From Paenibacillus periandrae (GTDB taxonomy: Bacteria > Bacillota > Bacilli > Paenibacillales > NBRC-103111), in the NCBI RefSeq assembly GCF_022458865.1, contig NZ_JAJNMU010000011.1:1-64000 (forward strand): a DNA stretch of 64,000 bases. The letters run 5' to 3'. This document shows positions 8,186 to 15,388 of the stretch, in pieces (within the stretch, counting starts at the first letter, position 1; each line of letters begins with the position of its first letter). Position numbers and translations under genes: made by a program. Below the pieces are notes generated by a model, which did no database searches, was not told the DNA's origin, and worked only from the letters and a program-made list of their open reading frames with translations.

Positions 8186-9445
8186 TTATTTTTTTATTAA
8201 ATTCGGTAAGTAATTGTCGTACAATTGTTGCATTCGGCTCTCTAGTTTTTTTCTCATTCGTTCCGTATTTCCTTGATAAACTAAAGATGAAGAGAGATTG
8301 GAATCTCCTCTTGGCAAAGCGATATCATAAGGATTATCAGCTTCTTCGGCTAGAAGATTTGTAAATATGCCCCTGCCTAAATGAGTGGACCATTTATATT
8401 CCTCTAGCTTGACAGCGTACACGATATCATCTGGATTAGAGGATTTTCTGAGTTGCTTCAAAAATTCTTTTTTTAATTTACTGAAATAGGCTCTGTAGCT
8501 TTGTCCCGACATGGCTTTGCCATCCCGATTTACAAATAACGCATCCGATCCATCCTCAGGAGTATAAGCTCCTATATGGAATCGATATAGCGACTGCAGC
8601 CAATCCTGAATGGGAAAGACAATTTGCCTTCTTGGTTTCTTGACACCACTTGAACCGGAGCTATCTTTAATATCTGTTCTCATATTTTTTTGTTGTAGCT
8701 TAATCACTATACCAAATTCTCCAAAGGAGCCTATTGAAATTACATCGGATCTTCGAATGTTTACAAGTTCCCCTTGGCGAATTCCCCCAAAACATTGCAT
8801 GTAAATTCCCAAGGCAATTGGGTTAGCCATTTTCACAGCCATTTCAATCAAAGGTAAAATATATTGTTCTGGTAAATCGTGTGCTATATGGCCTTGTTTA
8901 TTCCGTGGCATGATAACCCCTTTAAATGGGGAAACAGTGTATTTTTGATTCGAATTTCCGTAAAGGTTTTGTTTTTTAAAGGCACTTTCCTCAATATGAA
9001 TCAGTAGTTTTTTCTTCACTAGAAATTCATAGAATGATGTTAGTGTTCTTTCCGCCTTTCTAACCGTCATTCTTGACCTTTCTTTTTTCGTCAACTCGTT
9101 CAAAAAATCAGTGCCATGGGAAAACTGAAGCTCTTGCAAAGATGGAAGCTTGTATTTTATTCGATTTTCGATAAGTATGTAATTTAAAAAAGAGCAAAGA
9201 TAATTGGCATGGAGCCTTTGGGAATTGTAAGCTCTATATTTCCAATAATGAAATATAAACTCTGTAAGAGGATGAATACACAGTCTACCATTATTTTTAT
9301 TCTGTAAAACGATTACAGCATGTTTATTAATGACAGGCTCGCTGTCTCGATATCTTCTCCACAGTTCGATTCGTACGCTCTGTACACTAAAACGCAACTC
9401 GTCAATCTTTCTTGAAAAGGGGACAATAGAATTATTATAGTTCAT
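8186..9445 (-). CDS. Tyrosine recombinase 1 (TnpA-like)
   Basis: 419 residues, first gene of the recombinase operon. The catalytic signature is the most complete of the three: Arg about 222 in CFGGIRQGELVNIRR, HLGR at about 355-358, an RGD in place of the usual LGH, and Tyr about 390 in SSLVYQGN. The N-terminal 170 residues form a SAM-like core-binding domain ending in a basic RMTVRKAERTLTSFYEFLV helix. The start lies 14 bases after a weak GGAGAATT site. Upstream is a region with three direct repeats that reads as an element end. Tyrosine recombinases in sets of two or three (Tn554 TnpA/TnpB, RIT elements) act together; I infer the same here. Confidence 0.85.
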   Translation of the reverse strand: MNYNNSIVPFSRKIDELRFSVQSVRIELWRRYRDSEPVINKHAVIVLQNKNNGRLCIHPLTEFIFHYWKYRAYNSQRLHANYLCSFLNYILIENRIKYKLPSLQELQFSHGTDFLNELTKKERSRMTVRKAERTLTSFYEFLVKKKLLIHIEESAFKKQNLYGNSNQKYTVSPFKGVIMPRNKQGHIAHDLPEQYILPLIEMAVKMANPIALGIYMQCFGGIRQGELVNIRRSDVISIGSFGEFGIVIKLQQKNMRTDIKDSSGSSGVKKPRRQIVFPIQDWLQSLYRFHIGAYTPEDGSDALFVNRDGKAMSGQSYRAYFSKLKKEFLKQLRKSSNPDDIVYAVKLEEYKWSTHLGRGIFTNLLAEEADNPYDIALPRGDSNLSSSLVYQGNTERMRKKLESRMQQLYDNYLPNLIKK

Positions 9446-9476
9446 CTGAATTCTCCTGCTTTTAATTTAGCTCAGA

Positions 9477-9641
9477 TTTATGCTCATATTTTTCGACACA
9501 ATATTCATATGATACCATATCTTTGTTATCATTTTAACTCACCATTTATGCTCATAGGCACATATGTCGAAATAAGTATAATATCTAGATATATCAAGGG
9601 TTTATACTGACTAATAATGCACATATATAATTATGCTCATA
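9477..9641 (+). repeat. TTTATGCTCATA direct repeats at the element end
   Basis: Three copies of (T)TTATGCTCATA at 9477-9488, 9545-9556 and 9631-9641, plus a degenerate AATGCACATA at 9616-9625. They occupy the noncoding stretch between recombinase gene 1 and the disrupted polymerase gene. They are candidate binding sites for the recombinases or their HTH modules, and they also cover the likely promoter of the operon. A related GTGCTCATTTAATACT is found at the far end of the operon (3405-3420). Confidence 0.55.
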
Positions 9642-9650
9642 GTTTAATAG

Positions 9651-10076
9651 ATACTGCTCGAGCTGACGGAAGAAATATGCCGTGATGCGCGGCGTAAGCA
9701 ATATATGGGCTCGACAGTTACGGTTGGGTGTATGTGCAGCCCGTTTGATGCACCGACAGGATTTTCGCGTCAAACGACATTACCGGACCCTACGAACAAT
9801 ACGAACAAAGTTTACGAAGCCGCACGCAGCCTGTTTTATCGTTTCTGGGATGGGATGCCGGTTCGCAGAGCAGGGGTGACGATAAGCGGACTGGTGAAAG
9901 ATGAAGAATACCAGCTAACCTTATTCGAGGATCAAGAAAGGCTGCGGGCACTGGAGAAAGCTACTGATTTCATCAAGGACAGATTTGGCAGCGCGGCTAT
10001 TATCAGAGCTTCATCAGCAAGTAAAGCAGGTCAAGCACAGCACAGAGCTCTTAAAATCGGAGGGCACTACAAATGA
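9651..10076 (+). pseudogene. 3' remnant of a Y-family DNA polymerase gene (UvrX/UmuC-like)
   Basis: Reading from codon 9651 gives ILLELTEEICRDARRK, then STVTVGCMCSPFDAPTGFSR, LPDPTNNTNKVYEAA and EYQLTLFEDQ, ending IIRASSASKAGQAQHRALK. This is the C-terminal little-finger part of the UvrX/ImpB/SamB-type translesion polymerases. A stop codon (TAG 9648-9650) lies directly before it, and the catalytic palm with its metal-binding acidic residues is absent. An ATG at 9705 could express about 123 residues, but that would not be a polymerase. It overlaps the YolD-like gene by ATGA, the usual arrangement of this pair. I infer loss by insertion of the recombinase element. Confidence 0.8.
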
Positions 10077-10555
10077 GCAAAAAACTGGAAGGTAACGGTC
10101 GCTGGGAGTCTTCACGGATGATGCTGCCGCAGCACAAGGAAGCCTTGATTGCGCGACAAAATCCCGAGCCGGAAGTAAAGCAGGTGCAAAAGCCGACGGA
10201 GGAGGAGCATGAGATGATACTCAATTCGATTTTGCTGCCTATGATGCTTACCATGATAGAGAGGAATGGCAAAGAGTTTGAAGTGTCAACCAACCTGCTT
10301 CGCAGATATTACATAGCGGCGACGCAAATTCTCATGAATCGTATTCATGCCGAAATGGTCAAAAATAAAAATGAATTGAAGGCCAGGAAAATCAGAGTAT
10401 TCGAAGACATTCGCCCGGATGAGGATCTGCACTATAAATATCTATGTCGTGGTTATGAGTATCCGTTTTCCGTTATGCGCGATGTAGTGAAAGCCAGAAT
10501 CAGCATCAAGCTGGGGGAATATGTTAAGGCGCTGCTTCATGAAATGAGATCTTGA
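10073..10555 (+). CDS. YolD-like protein
   Basis: 160 residues, starting at an ATG that overlaps the polymerase remnant's stop, with GGAGGGC seven bases upstream. The opening KLEGNGRWESSRMMLPQHKE is the YolD-family signature; YolD-like proteins are encoded beside UvrX/YqjW-type Y-family polymerases and are thought to be their UmuD-like partners. Residues 65-160 are a longer helical extension (MILNSILLPMML, then RRYYIAATQILMNRI). Since the polymerase is broken and its promoter separated, this gene is probably without a partner here and may now depend on readthrough from the element. Confidence 0.8.
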   Translation: MSKKLEGNGRWESSRMMLPQHKEALIARQNPEPEVKQVQKPTEEEHEMILNSILLPMMLTMIERNGKEFEVSTNLLRRYYIAATQILMNRIHAEMVKNKNELKARKIRVFEDIRPDEDLHYKYLCRGYEYPFSVMRDVVKARISIKLGEYVKALLHEMRS

Positions 10556-10623
10556 CCCAATTCTCGACCCTTGAGATAATTTGGCTGTTTTGGCATGCTT
10601 GAATAGATTGCTGACAATGCGAA

Positions 10624-10645
10624 AACCCCTTACAGTGAAGGGGTT
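10624..10645. terminator. Terminator between YolD-like and OsmC genes
   Basis: AACCCCTT (10624-10631) pairs with AAGGGGTT (10638-10645) around a six-base loop. It ends the polymerase-YolD unit and the convergent OsmC gene. Confidence 0.75.
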
Positions 10646-10679
10646 CATGCTTTTATGTAGGGTAGGCAGTGAGCTAAGC

Positions 10680-11123
10680 TTAATTTTCAATAATAATGCC
10701 GTTTAATTTGAGATTGACTTGGTTCGCAAGGGTATCGCCAACCGGGCAGGTTTGTTCCAAAAATTGTACAAACTCTTCAACCTGTTCTTTGGGAGCGTCG
10801 GTTTTGATATGAAAGTTATAACGAATATCCGAATAGCCGGGGCGAACGTCTGATTTTTTGAAAAATCCGTCCAAGTCGAGGTCTCCTTCAACCTCCACCC
10901 AAAAATCATCAAGACGAATATTAAACTTTTTGGCGTATACTCTGGCCACGATGGATTGGCATGCTCCCAATGCACCCAGTACCGCTTCAACAGGGTTCAT
11001 ACCCGTATCCGTTCCGCCTAAGCTTTTGGGTTCATCGATTGTAAATTCAAAATCTCTGGAACGCACTTTGACTACTACGCCTTCTTGTAAATGTGCTGTC
11101 GCTTTAAATGTGGTGATCGGCAT
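10680..11123 (-). CDS. OsmC-family peroxiredoxin-like protein
   Basis: 147 residues from ATG 11123, chosen over the longer frame (11168) because AAGGGAG lies eight bases upstream. OsmC/Ohr-type proteins are cytoplasmic thiol peroxidases that reduce organic hydroperoxides with two cysteines. Both are present: GACQSIVARVY (Cys about 57) and QTCPVGDTLAN (Cys about 125), together with the GGTDTGMNPVEAVLGALG helix typical of the fold. The spacing resembles OsmC/YhfA more than Ohr. It is a single gene converging on the YolD-like gene. The substrate cannot be read from sequence. Confidence 0.88.
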   Translation of the reverse strand: MPITTFKATAHLQEGVVVKVRSRDFEFTIDEPKSLGGTDTGMNPVEAVLGALGACQSIVARVYAKKFNIRLDDFWVEVEGDLDLDGFFKKSDVRPGYSDIRYNFHIKTDAPKEQVEEFVQFLEQTCPVGDTLANQVNLKLNGIIIEN

Positions 11124-11212
11124 GAGACACACTCCCTTGGTTGATGTAAATCTTAAAAATGATAACATATAATTCCTATAATGTTAATATGAATGGGATT
11201 AATGGTGTTATT

Positions 11213-12136
11213 TTATTTTATTTTGGCTAACGTTTTTTTCATCTGTTCTTCATTGGATTTAACAGAAGCGCTGCTTACTGCCTCCCCACGGTACGTGTTC
11301 TTGGTATTTTGTAAAAAATCCAGGGCGAATGCATCGATGGGCTGCTTTTCTGTATCATCATATTGTCTTTCTACCACCGTAGCTCGAAAAACATTACTCA
11401 GCATATATTTGTGGTTTTTTACATCACTTAAATATTTGGCGTTTTTAAATTCCGCTACGATGAACGATTCAAAAACTTTTAATTCTTGTTGGCTCGGTTG
11501 ATAAATTCTTGCCAATTTTGAAATTTCGTCAAACTTTTCGGTTTCGGTTCTTTTGGATTTTGCGATTTCATCCACATCGCTTTCCCAGCCTTTGTTGGCT
11601 GCTGCGGGAGCGGGATTGTTCTGTTTCTTAGGTTCGGCTGGTGTTTTTGCTCCAGTCACCGATTTTACTTCCAGGATGACATCATCTTTATTTTTGGCAC
11701 CGACCAAGGCAATTCCTTTTTGAGTTATAGGAAATCTGGCTGTAGCTATGTTTTTACCAAAAGGGCTTGCACTGTTATCATGTATGTTTAACCAAACGGC
11801 ATCGTAAGCTTTGGAATCTGCCTTCACCTGATTAATAATATCATTGAAGTCGGATTCAGAAGTCGAATCGGTAGTAACACGAATATAGCGTCCATTTTGT
11901 TTCTCGTTTTTCTTGTCCTCTGCGATTTTAAATTGAGCCGCTTTCGGAGTTTCTTTCGCTGGCGGTATAGCTTCCTTAACCTCCGGCTTTTGTTCCTCAA
12001 TAACGGGTGCAGCCGCGACCTGCTTTGGCTCTTCCACAGTGGGTTTGGTTTCAATCGGAGCTGGCTTCGCCCCGCAGGCAGCCGTAATTAATGTCATTCC
12101 AGCCAAGATGCCAATCATAACTAATCTATTAAACAT
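11213..12136 (-). CDS. Lipoprotein of unknown function
   Basis: 307 residues. The signal sequence ends in a clear lipobox (LITAAC, Cys about 21), so the protein is lipid-anchored outside the membrane. A Pro/Glu/Lys/Ala-rich linker (about 25-75) is followed by a compact domain (about 80-165) with YIRVTTDSTSESDFNDIINQ, a second Ala/Pro linker, and a helical C-terminal domain (190-307). AGGAGGATC precedes the ATG. I do not recognise the domains. The small genes upstream are on the same strand but separated by gaps, so an operon is doubtful. Confidence 0.8.
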   Translation of the reverse strand: MFNRLVMIGILAGMTLITAACGAKPAPIETKPTVEEPKQVAAAPVIEEQKPEVKEAIPPAKETPKAAQFKIAEDKKNEKQNGRYIRVTTDSTSESDFNDIINQVKADSKAYDAVWLNIHDNSASPFGKNIATARFPITQKGIALVGAKNKDDVILEVKSVTGAKTPAEPKKQNNPAPAAANKGWESDVDEIAKSKRTETEKFDEISKLARIYQPSQQELKVFESFIVAEFKNAKYLSDVKNHKYMLSNVFRATVVERQYDDTEKQPIDAFALDFLQNTKNTYRGEAVSSASVKSNEEQMKKTLAKIK

Positions 12137-12205
12137 TTCGATCCTCCTAAACTTTCATAACCTTTATACGTGAGGGATGGAATATCGTTCCGCATATTCC
12201 TCATA

Positions 12206-12361
12206 CTACTTCCGATTTTTAAGAGTAACAAAAAAAGCGCCTGAAAAAAAGAACACAGCTAGCATCCAACCGACTGCAGGAGCTGATGCCCATATACCCT
12301 TTCCTGCAAAAGCAAAACCAAGTGATGCTACACCAAACATACAAAGCACTGAGGGTTTCAT
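12206..12361 (-). CDS. Small membrane protein, 51 aa
   Basis: MKPSVLCMFGVASLGFAFAG, then a short Gly/Ser/Ala stretch and a second hydrophobic segment WMLAVFFFSGAFFVTLK ending NRK. Two membrane segments fill nearly the whole protein. GGAAGGAGT lies nine bases before the ATG at 12361, which strongly supports translation. Family not recognised. Confidence 0.6.
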   Translation of the reverse strand: MKPSVLCMFGVASLGFAFAGKGIWASAPAVGWMLAVFFFSGAFFVTLKNRK

Positions 12362-12543
12362 GAAGAGACTCCTTCCTTATGATAGTAAATAGACGCAGAA
12401 TTTTACCAAAAAGTTGCAGTTAACCCTTACGTGCTGAACAGGTGGAGGAGGATTAACCGAAAACAAAAAAAATTCCCCTTTATGGAGAGGAATCGCTGAT
12501 TGCGCTGCCGATATCGTATAAGGATTGGTTTCTAATCGATTGA

Positions 12544-12639
12544 TCACTTATTAATAAGGGCTTGGAGGGTCCATATAGTGACAAGGGCCACACAGCCTAA
12601 TACAAACATCGATACTATCATTTGAAAGAAATACAGCAT
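12544..12639 (-). CDS. Possible 31-aa membrane peptide
   Basis: MLYFFQMIVSMFVLGCVALV, then TIWTLQALINK and a stop. It is one hydrophobic segment, with a moderate AAGGATGGGATTGTC ahead of the ATG at 12639. It sits in a run of tiny minus-strand ORFs. Size and hydrophobicity fit sporulation or holin-like micropeptides, but nothing proves expression. Confidence 0.4.
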   Translation of the reverse strand: MLYFFQMIVSMFVLGCVALVTIWTLQALINK

Positions 12640-12690
12640 GACAATCCCATCCTTTTAGCAGTCTATTCTAGTAGAGTAGCAGAAGGAGGT

Positions 12691-12728
12691 TGAAAAGTTG
12701 CTCGAATACCGTTGTCGTCATATCACTT
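12691..12728. repeat. Imperfect 38-bp repeat, copy 1
   Basis: Matches 13056-13093 at 32 of 38 positions (shared TGAAAAGT, GCTCGAAT, GTTGTCGT). Each copy lies upstream, on the minus strand, of a tiny membrane ORF or ORF pair. On the minus strand copy 1 could encode MTTTVFEQLFNLLLLLY, and copy 2 keeps TTAFERLF out of frame with an ATG. Confidence 0.5.
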
Positions 12729-12745
12729 GTTTTGGCGGAGGCAGG

Positions 12746-12898
12746 CTATTGGATAATTTCATTCCACAAAGACATAATTCGATTTTGGTTTTTGACAAAT
12801 TCAATTTCATAATCAACGTTCTTTTCTGCTGGTGGTAAGTCAAGATCTGTTGATGTTTCAGTAGACCCGCCCAAAGGTGGTTCATTTGGAATGTTCAT
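12746..12898 (-). CDS. Small hydrophilic protein, 50 aa
   Basis: MNIPNEPPLGGSTETSTDLD, then an acidic/basic helix (EKNVDYEIEFVKNQNRIMSL) ending WNEIIQ. A near-perfect GGAGGTG precedes the ATG at 12898 by six bases, the best ribosome site in this cluster. No membrane segment and no recognised family. It follows the 24-aa ORF at 12927-13001, which may share a transcript. Confidence 0.55.
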   Translation of the reverse strand: MNIPNEPPLGGSTETSTDLDLPPAEKNVDYEIEFVKNQNRIMSLWNEIIQ

Positions 12899-12926
12899 TT
12901 TCAGCACCTCCATGTATTTCGGACAG

Positions 12927-13001
12927 TCAAGCCCTTTTCACTAACACAAATCCAACGAAAAGAGCAGTAACGAACACATATTTTGCGATCTCAACTATCA
13001 A
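12927..13001 (-). CDS. Possible 24-aa membrane peptide
   Basis: TTG start at 13001 with GGGAGG eight bases upstream, giving MIVEIAKYVFVTALFVGFVL, then VKRA. It is a single membrane-spanning helix with a positive end. Located just upstream of the 50-aa ORF on the same strand. Very short, so translation is uncertain. Confidence 0.35.
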   Translation of the reverse strand: MIVEIAKYVFVTALFVGFVLVKRA

Positions 13002-13055
13002 TAGTTCAACCTCCCGATGAATCAATTTCCATAGATTAGATTAGCAGGTGTTAAA

Positions 13056-13093
13056 TGAAAAGTCGCTCGAATGCTGTTGTCGTAACATGACTT
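13056..13093. repeat. Imperfect 38-bp repeat, copy 2
   Basis: Second copy of the unit at 12691-12728, about 365 bp away in the same orientation. It lies upstream (minus strand) of the 24-aa and 50-aa ORFs, suggesting duplication of a small-gene leader. Confidence 0.5.
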
Positions 13094-13212
13094 ATTTATG
13101 TAGGGAGGACCTCCGTTTGTCTCTCCAAATTTAATATAGCCTTCAGGGGTAATTAAGGTTAGCTTAATTTAGGAGAGGTAATCTGTGAGTACCCCTTTTC
13201 TCTAACTTAATG

Positions 13213-13247
13213 GTCAGACCCTCATCACTTCATTGGTGGGGGTCTGA
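13213..13247 (+). terminator. Hairpin terminator
   Basis: TCAGACC (13214-13220) pairs with GGTCTGA (13241-13247), with further pairing inside (ATCAC/GGTG). A short T-run follows on the plus strand, but no plus-strand gene precedes it closely. Confidence 0.6.
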
Positions 13248-13280
13248 TTTGCGTCTACCTGGCTTCATGAAGGGTGCAAT

Positions 13281-13315
13281 AAAAAAGGATCTTATCGTTT
13301 GTCACGACAGATCCC
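13281..13315 (-). terminator. Terminator of the coiled-coil gene
   Basis: On the minus strand GGGATCTGTCGT pairs with ACGATAAGATCC, followed by TTTTTT. It lies 15 bases after the stop of the gene at 13330-13662. Confidence 0.85.
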
Positions 13316-13329
13316 GGAATATATACTTA

Positions 13330-13662
13330 TTAATTTGTTTTCTTTTTCAGAGCATCAAGCTCATCTTGCAATTTCTTTTTTTTCAGTTCCAAGCTTTTGA
13401 GATTTTTTTTCAATTCCTTAACTTTTTTTGTTTTATTGGATTTTGTTGCGGAATCAAGAAGTGCTTTTGTTTTATCTATGGATTTTTGAATACCGGATAT
13501 GTCTTTTTCTAAGCTTTTCTCTTGCTGTTGAATCGTTTGTTTGGTAGTTTCTTTGGTTGCATGAGGGGTTGAGCTTTGAGCGAAAGCTGTTATGGGAATA
13601 CTAGCAAAAAGTCCAACCAATGCAATAGCAACTACAAGCCTTTTAATCTTTTGATATGTCAC
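13330..13662 (-). CDS. Secreted coiled-coil protein
   Basis: 110 residues from GTG 13662, chosen because GGAGGGATTATTA is directly upstream; the frame opens further at 13719 without a good site. A signal peptide (KIKRLVVAIALVGLFASIPI, cleaved near AFA-QS) is followed by an almost entirely helical, Lys/Glu/Gln-rich coiled coil (about 45-110) with repeated KSLEKDI and KKLQDELDALKKK heptads. It is exported or wall-associated and not further recognised. It is monocistronic, with its own terminator. Confidence 0.7.
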   Translation of the reverse strand: MTYQKIKRLVVAIALVGLFASIPITAFAQSSTPHATKETTKQTIQQQEKSLEKDISGIQKSIDKTKALLDSATKSNKTKKVKELKKNLKSLELKKKKLQDELDALKKKTN

Positions 13663-13886
13663 TAATAATCCCTCCAGAAAGAGTCTCCTTACATAAATTA
13701 CTATATCACTAGATTTCAATTTTTACCATCTATTCTCTACTTGAAAACGTATAAAACAATTCCACACCGTCATAAGTCTATGTATAGGCAGTTTAAAGGC
13801 TTCATGAAAAATGATTAATGATGAAACGCTTTGGATAAAGCTGCGTATTACAACACAAAAAGAATACAAGTGGAGGTAAGGGAGAC

Positions 13887-14732
13887 ATGGAAGTTATTAA
13901 TGCAAGCAAGCAGCACAGTAACAAGCCGACTAACATAAATAAAATAGTTGGTTGGATTGCTGGAATTATTTTGGCAGTTATACTTGCTTTGAATAGTTTT
14001 TCCTCTGTTGAATACGGTCACTTGGGTTTGTATAAAACCTTTGGGAAACTGAATGATGAGATCCTGTCGCCTGGTATTCATATGAAGGTACCCTTTATTC
14101 AGACAGTCATTCAAATAAATACGCAAATCACAAAGGTTGAAACAGATACATCGGCATCCTCAAAAGATCTGCAGCCTGTGTCCACGCACGTTGCAGTAAA
14201 CTATTCTGTAAATAAAGCTGCAGTCTTTAATTTGATGAACAATATTGGAGGATCGTATGATACGGTGATCATTTCTCCAGCCATACAAGAGATTATTAAA
14301 GAAGTGACGGCTAAATATCCTGCAGAAGACTTAATTACGAAACGTGATCTGGTCGCGGGAGAAGTCAGTGACTTACTCTCCAAAAGATTGGCGAGATACG
14401 ATTTGGTTATCAATGATATCAACATTGTGAATTTTAAATTTTCAGATTCCTTTAATCAGTCTATTGAGGCAAAGCAGGTCGCCCAACAACAAGCACTAAA
14501 GGCTGAAAATGATCTTAAACGCATTGAAATTGAAGCCAAACAAAAGATTTCACAAGCAGGAGCAGAGGCAGAATCCTTGAGACTTAAAAAGCTGGAAATT
14601 ACGCCTGACCTTATAAATTTGAAGCAGATAGAAATTCAAGAAAAAGCGTTAGAAAAATGGGATGGAAAGTTACCAACCGTGACTGGCGGCGCAACGCCTT
14701 TTATTGATTTGAGCTCTTTAACTAAAAAGTAA
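13887..14732 (+). CDS. Prohibitin-family (SPFH) membrane protein
   Basis: 281 residues, ATG preceded by GGAGGTAAGGGAG. A single N-terminal membrane helix (about 22-42) leads into an SPFH/band-7 domain (about 45-215: YGHLGLYKTFGKLNDEILSP, then NDINIVNFKFSDSFNQSIEA) and a long charged helix (205-250, QVAQQQALKAENDLKRIEIE) used for ring assembly in this family. HflC/prohibitin-type proteins form membrane scaffolds that regulate membrane proteases or lipid domains. It is a single gene with its own terminator and no HflK/FtsH neighbour. The family call is firm; the partner is unknown. Confidence 0.88.
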   Translation: MEVINASKQHSNKPTNINKIVGWIAGIILAVILALNSFSSVEYGHLGLYKTFGKLNDEILSPGIHMKVPFIQTVIQINTQITKVETDTSASSKDLQPVSTHVAVNYSVNKAAVFNLMNNIGGSYDTVIISPAIQEIIKEVTAKYPAEDLITKRDLVAGEVSDLLSKRLARYDLVINDINIVNFKFSDSFNQSIEAKQVAQQQALKAENDLKRIEIEAKQKISQAGAEAESLRLKKLEITPDLINLKQIEIQEKALEKWDGKLPTVTGGATPFIDLSSLTKK

Positions 14733-14749
14733 GCTTTAGGAAAAAATAA

Positions 14750-14780
14750 AAACCGCCATTCCAATAGAGGAAGGCGGTTT
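14750..14780 (+). terminator. Terminator of the prohibitin-like gene
   Basis: AAACCGCC (14750-14757) pairs with GGCGGTTT (14773-14780), with inner TTCC/GGAA pairing, 17 bases after the stop codon. Confidence 0.85.
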
Positions 14781-14913
14781 AACTATGATTAGATAAATGT
14801 GCGACAACTACCGCTAATTCCAGCGATTTCACCCATATTTACGCCTCAATGAGTGCTTCAACGATGCCCAGAATCACACCCAAACCAAATAGGAGCAACA
14901 TATGAATCAAAAA

Positions 14914-15165
14914 TCATTTGGAGCTAGAACAATTCAAGTTCCCGCGACTTTCTTGTCCTGCATCATCTCTATGGCCATAGTGTCCGCCATGTCCACCATG
15001 TCCACCACCATGAACATGGCCATGACCATAGTAACCATAGTGACCGCCATGATAATGGTAATGCGGTGGGTAGTAATGAGGGTGATAATAAGGGTATGGG
15101 TAAGGATATGGATTGATGTATATCGGATTTTGACCATAAGGGTATAAGTATGGATTGTAAGCCAT
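14914..15165 (-). CDS. Tyr/Pro/His/Gly-rich spore-coat-like protein
   Basis: 83 residues from ATG 15165, chosen because AGAGGTGAAGG lies ahead of it; the open frame reaches 15276 without one. The first half is a Tyr-Pro-Asn repeat (NPYLYPYGQNPIYINPYPYP), the second a His-Gly-Tyr repeat with alternating HGG and YG units, and a short tail has one Cys. Such composition is typical of spore coat and other cross-linked or metal-binding surface proteins; this is a guess from composition. A 20-residue hydrophobic ORF (14839-14901) follows without a ribosome site. Confidence 0.65.
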   Translation of the reverse strand: MAYNPYLYPYGQNPIYINPYPYPYPYYHPHYYPPHYHYHGGHYGYYGHGHVHGGGHGGHGGHYGHRDDAGQESRGNLNCSSSK

Positions 15166-15298
15166 GTAGCCTTCACCTCTTTGCTTTAGATAATTACAGC
15201 CTATGCGCTGTTTATGGGCTGTGATCCTTGTCTGCTTTAAAATAGGCGCAGCGGTATATGCGAACAGTTCGCCCAATTGAATGCACCAACAGGATCAA

Positions 15299-15330
15299 GC
15301 CCTCTTTCCTTTGGGATTGAGGGCATTTTT
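15299..15330 (+). terminator. Hairpin with T-run upstream of the phospholipase-D-like gene
   Basis: GCCCTC (15299-15304) pairs with GAGGGC (15319-15324) and is followed by ATTTTTT. No plus-strand gene ends here, so it may insulate the next gene or be a small-RNA terminator. Confidence 0.5.
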
Positions 15331-15388
15331 TGTTTGCATGCAAATTTAGGTTCATGTCATAATATTTCTATCAGCTTCTAAGGGGTGT

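Larger units (their letters stand above)
1757..9650. mobile_element. Putative multi-recombinase element, disrupting a Y-family polymerase gene
   Basis: The block holds an XRE/DGQHR pair and a four-gene recombinase operon, with no housekeeping genes. At its right boundary the sequence switches within a few bases (9645-9655) to the interior of a DNA polymerase frame that has lost everything before the C-terminal third. The left boundary is hidden by the transposon end at 1756, so the true left end and the 5' part of the polymerase gene may be outside the window. Grouping the XRE/DGQHR pair with the recombinases is inference. Confidence 0.55.

Noticed and set aside
9705-10076. Intact small gene starting at ATG 9705
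   Set aside because: The homologous frame extends upstream to 9651 and there is no ribosome site; it is the 3' remnant of a larger polymerase gene.
13210-13512. 100-aa plus-strand ORF
   Set aside because: It runs antisense through two terminators and the coiled-coil gene; its Phe-rich product is the reverse complement of Lys/Glu codons.
14839-14901. 20-residue hydrophobic minus-strand ORF (MLLLFGLGVILGIVEALIEA)
   Set aside because: No ribosome site ahead of it and very short; it may be chance sequence after the Tyr/His-rich gene.
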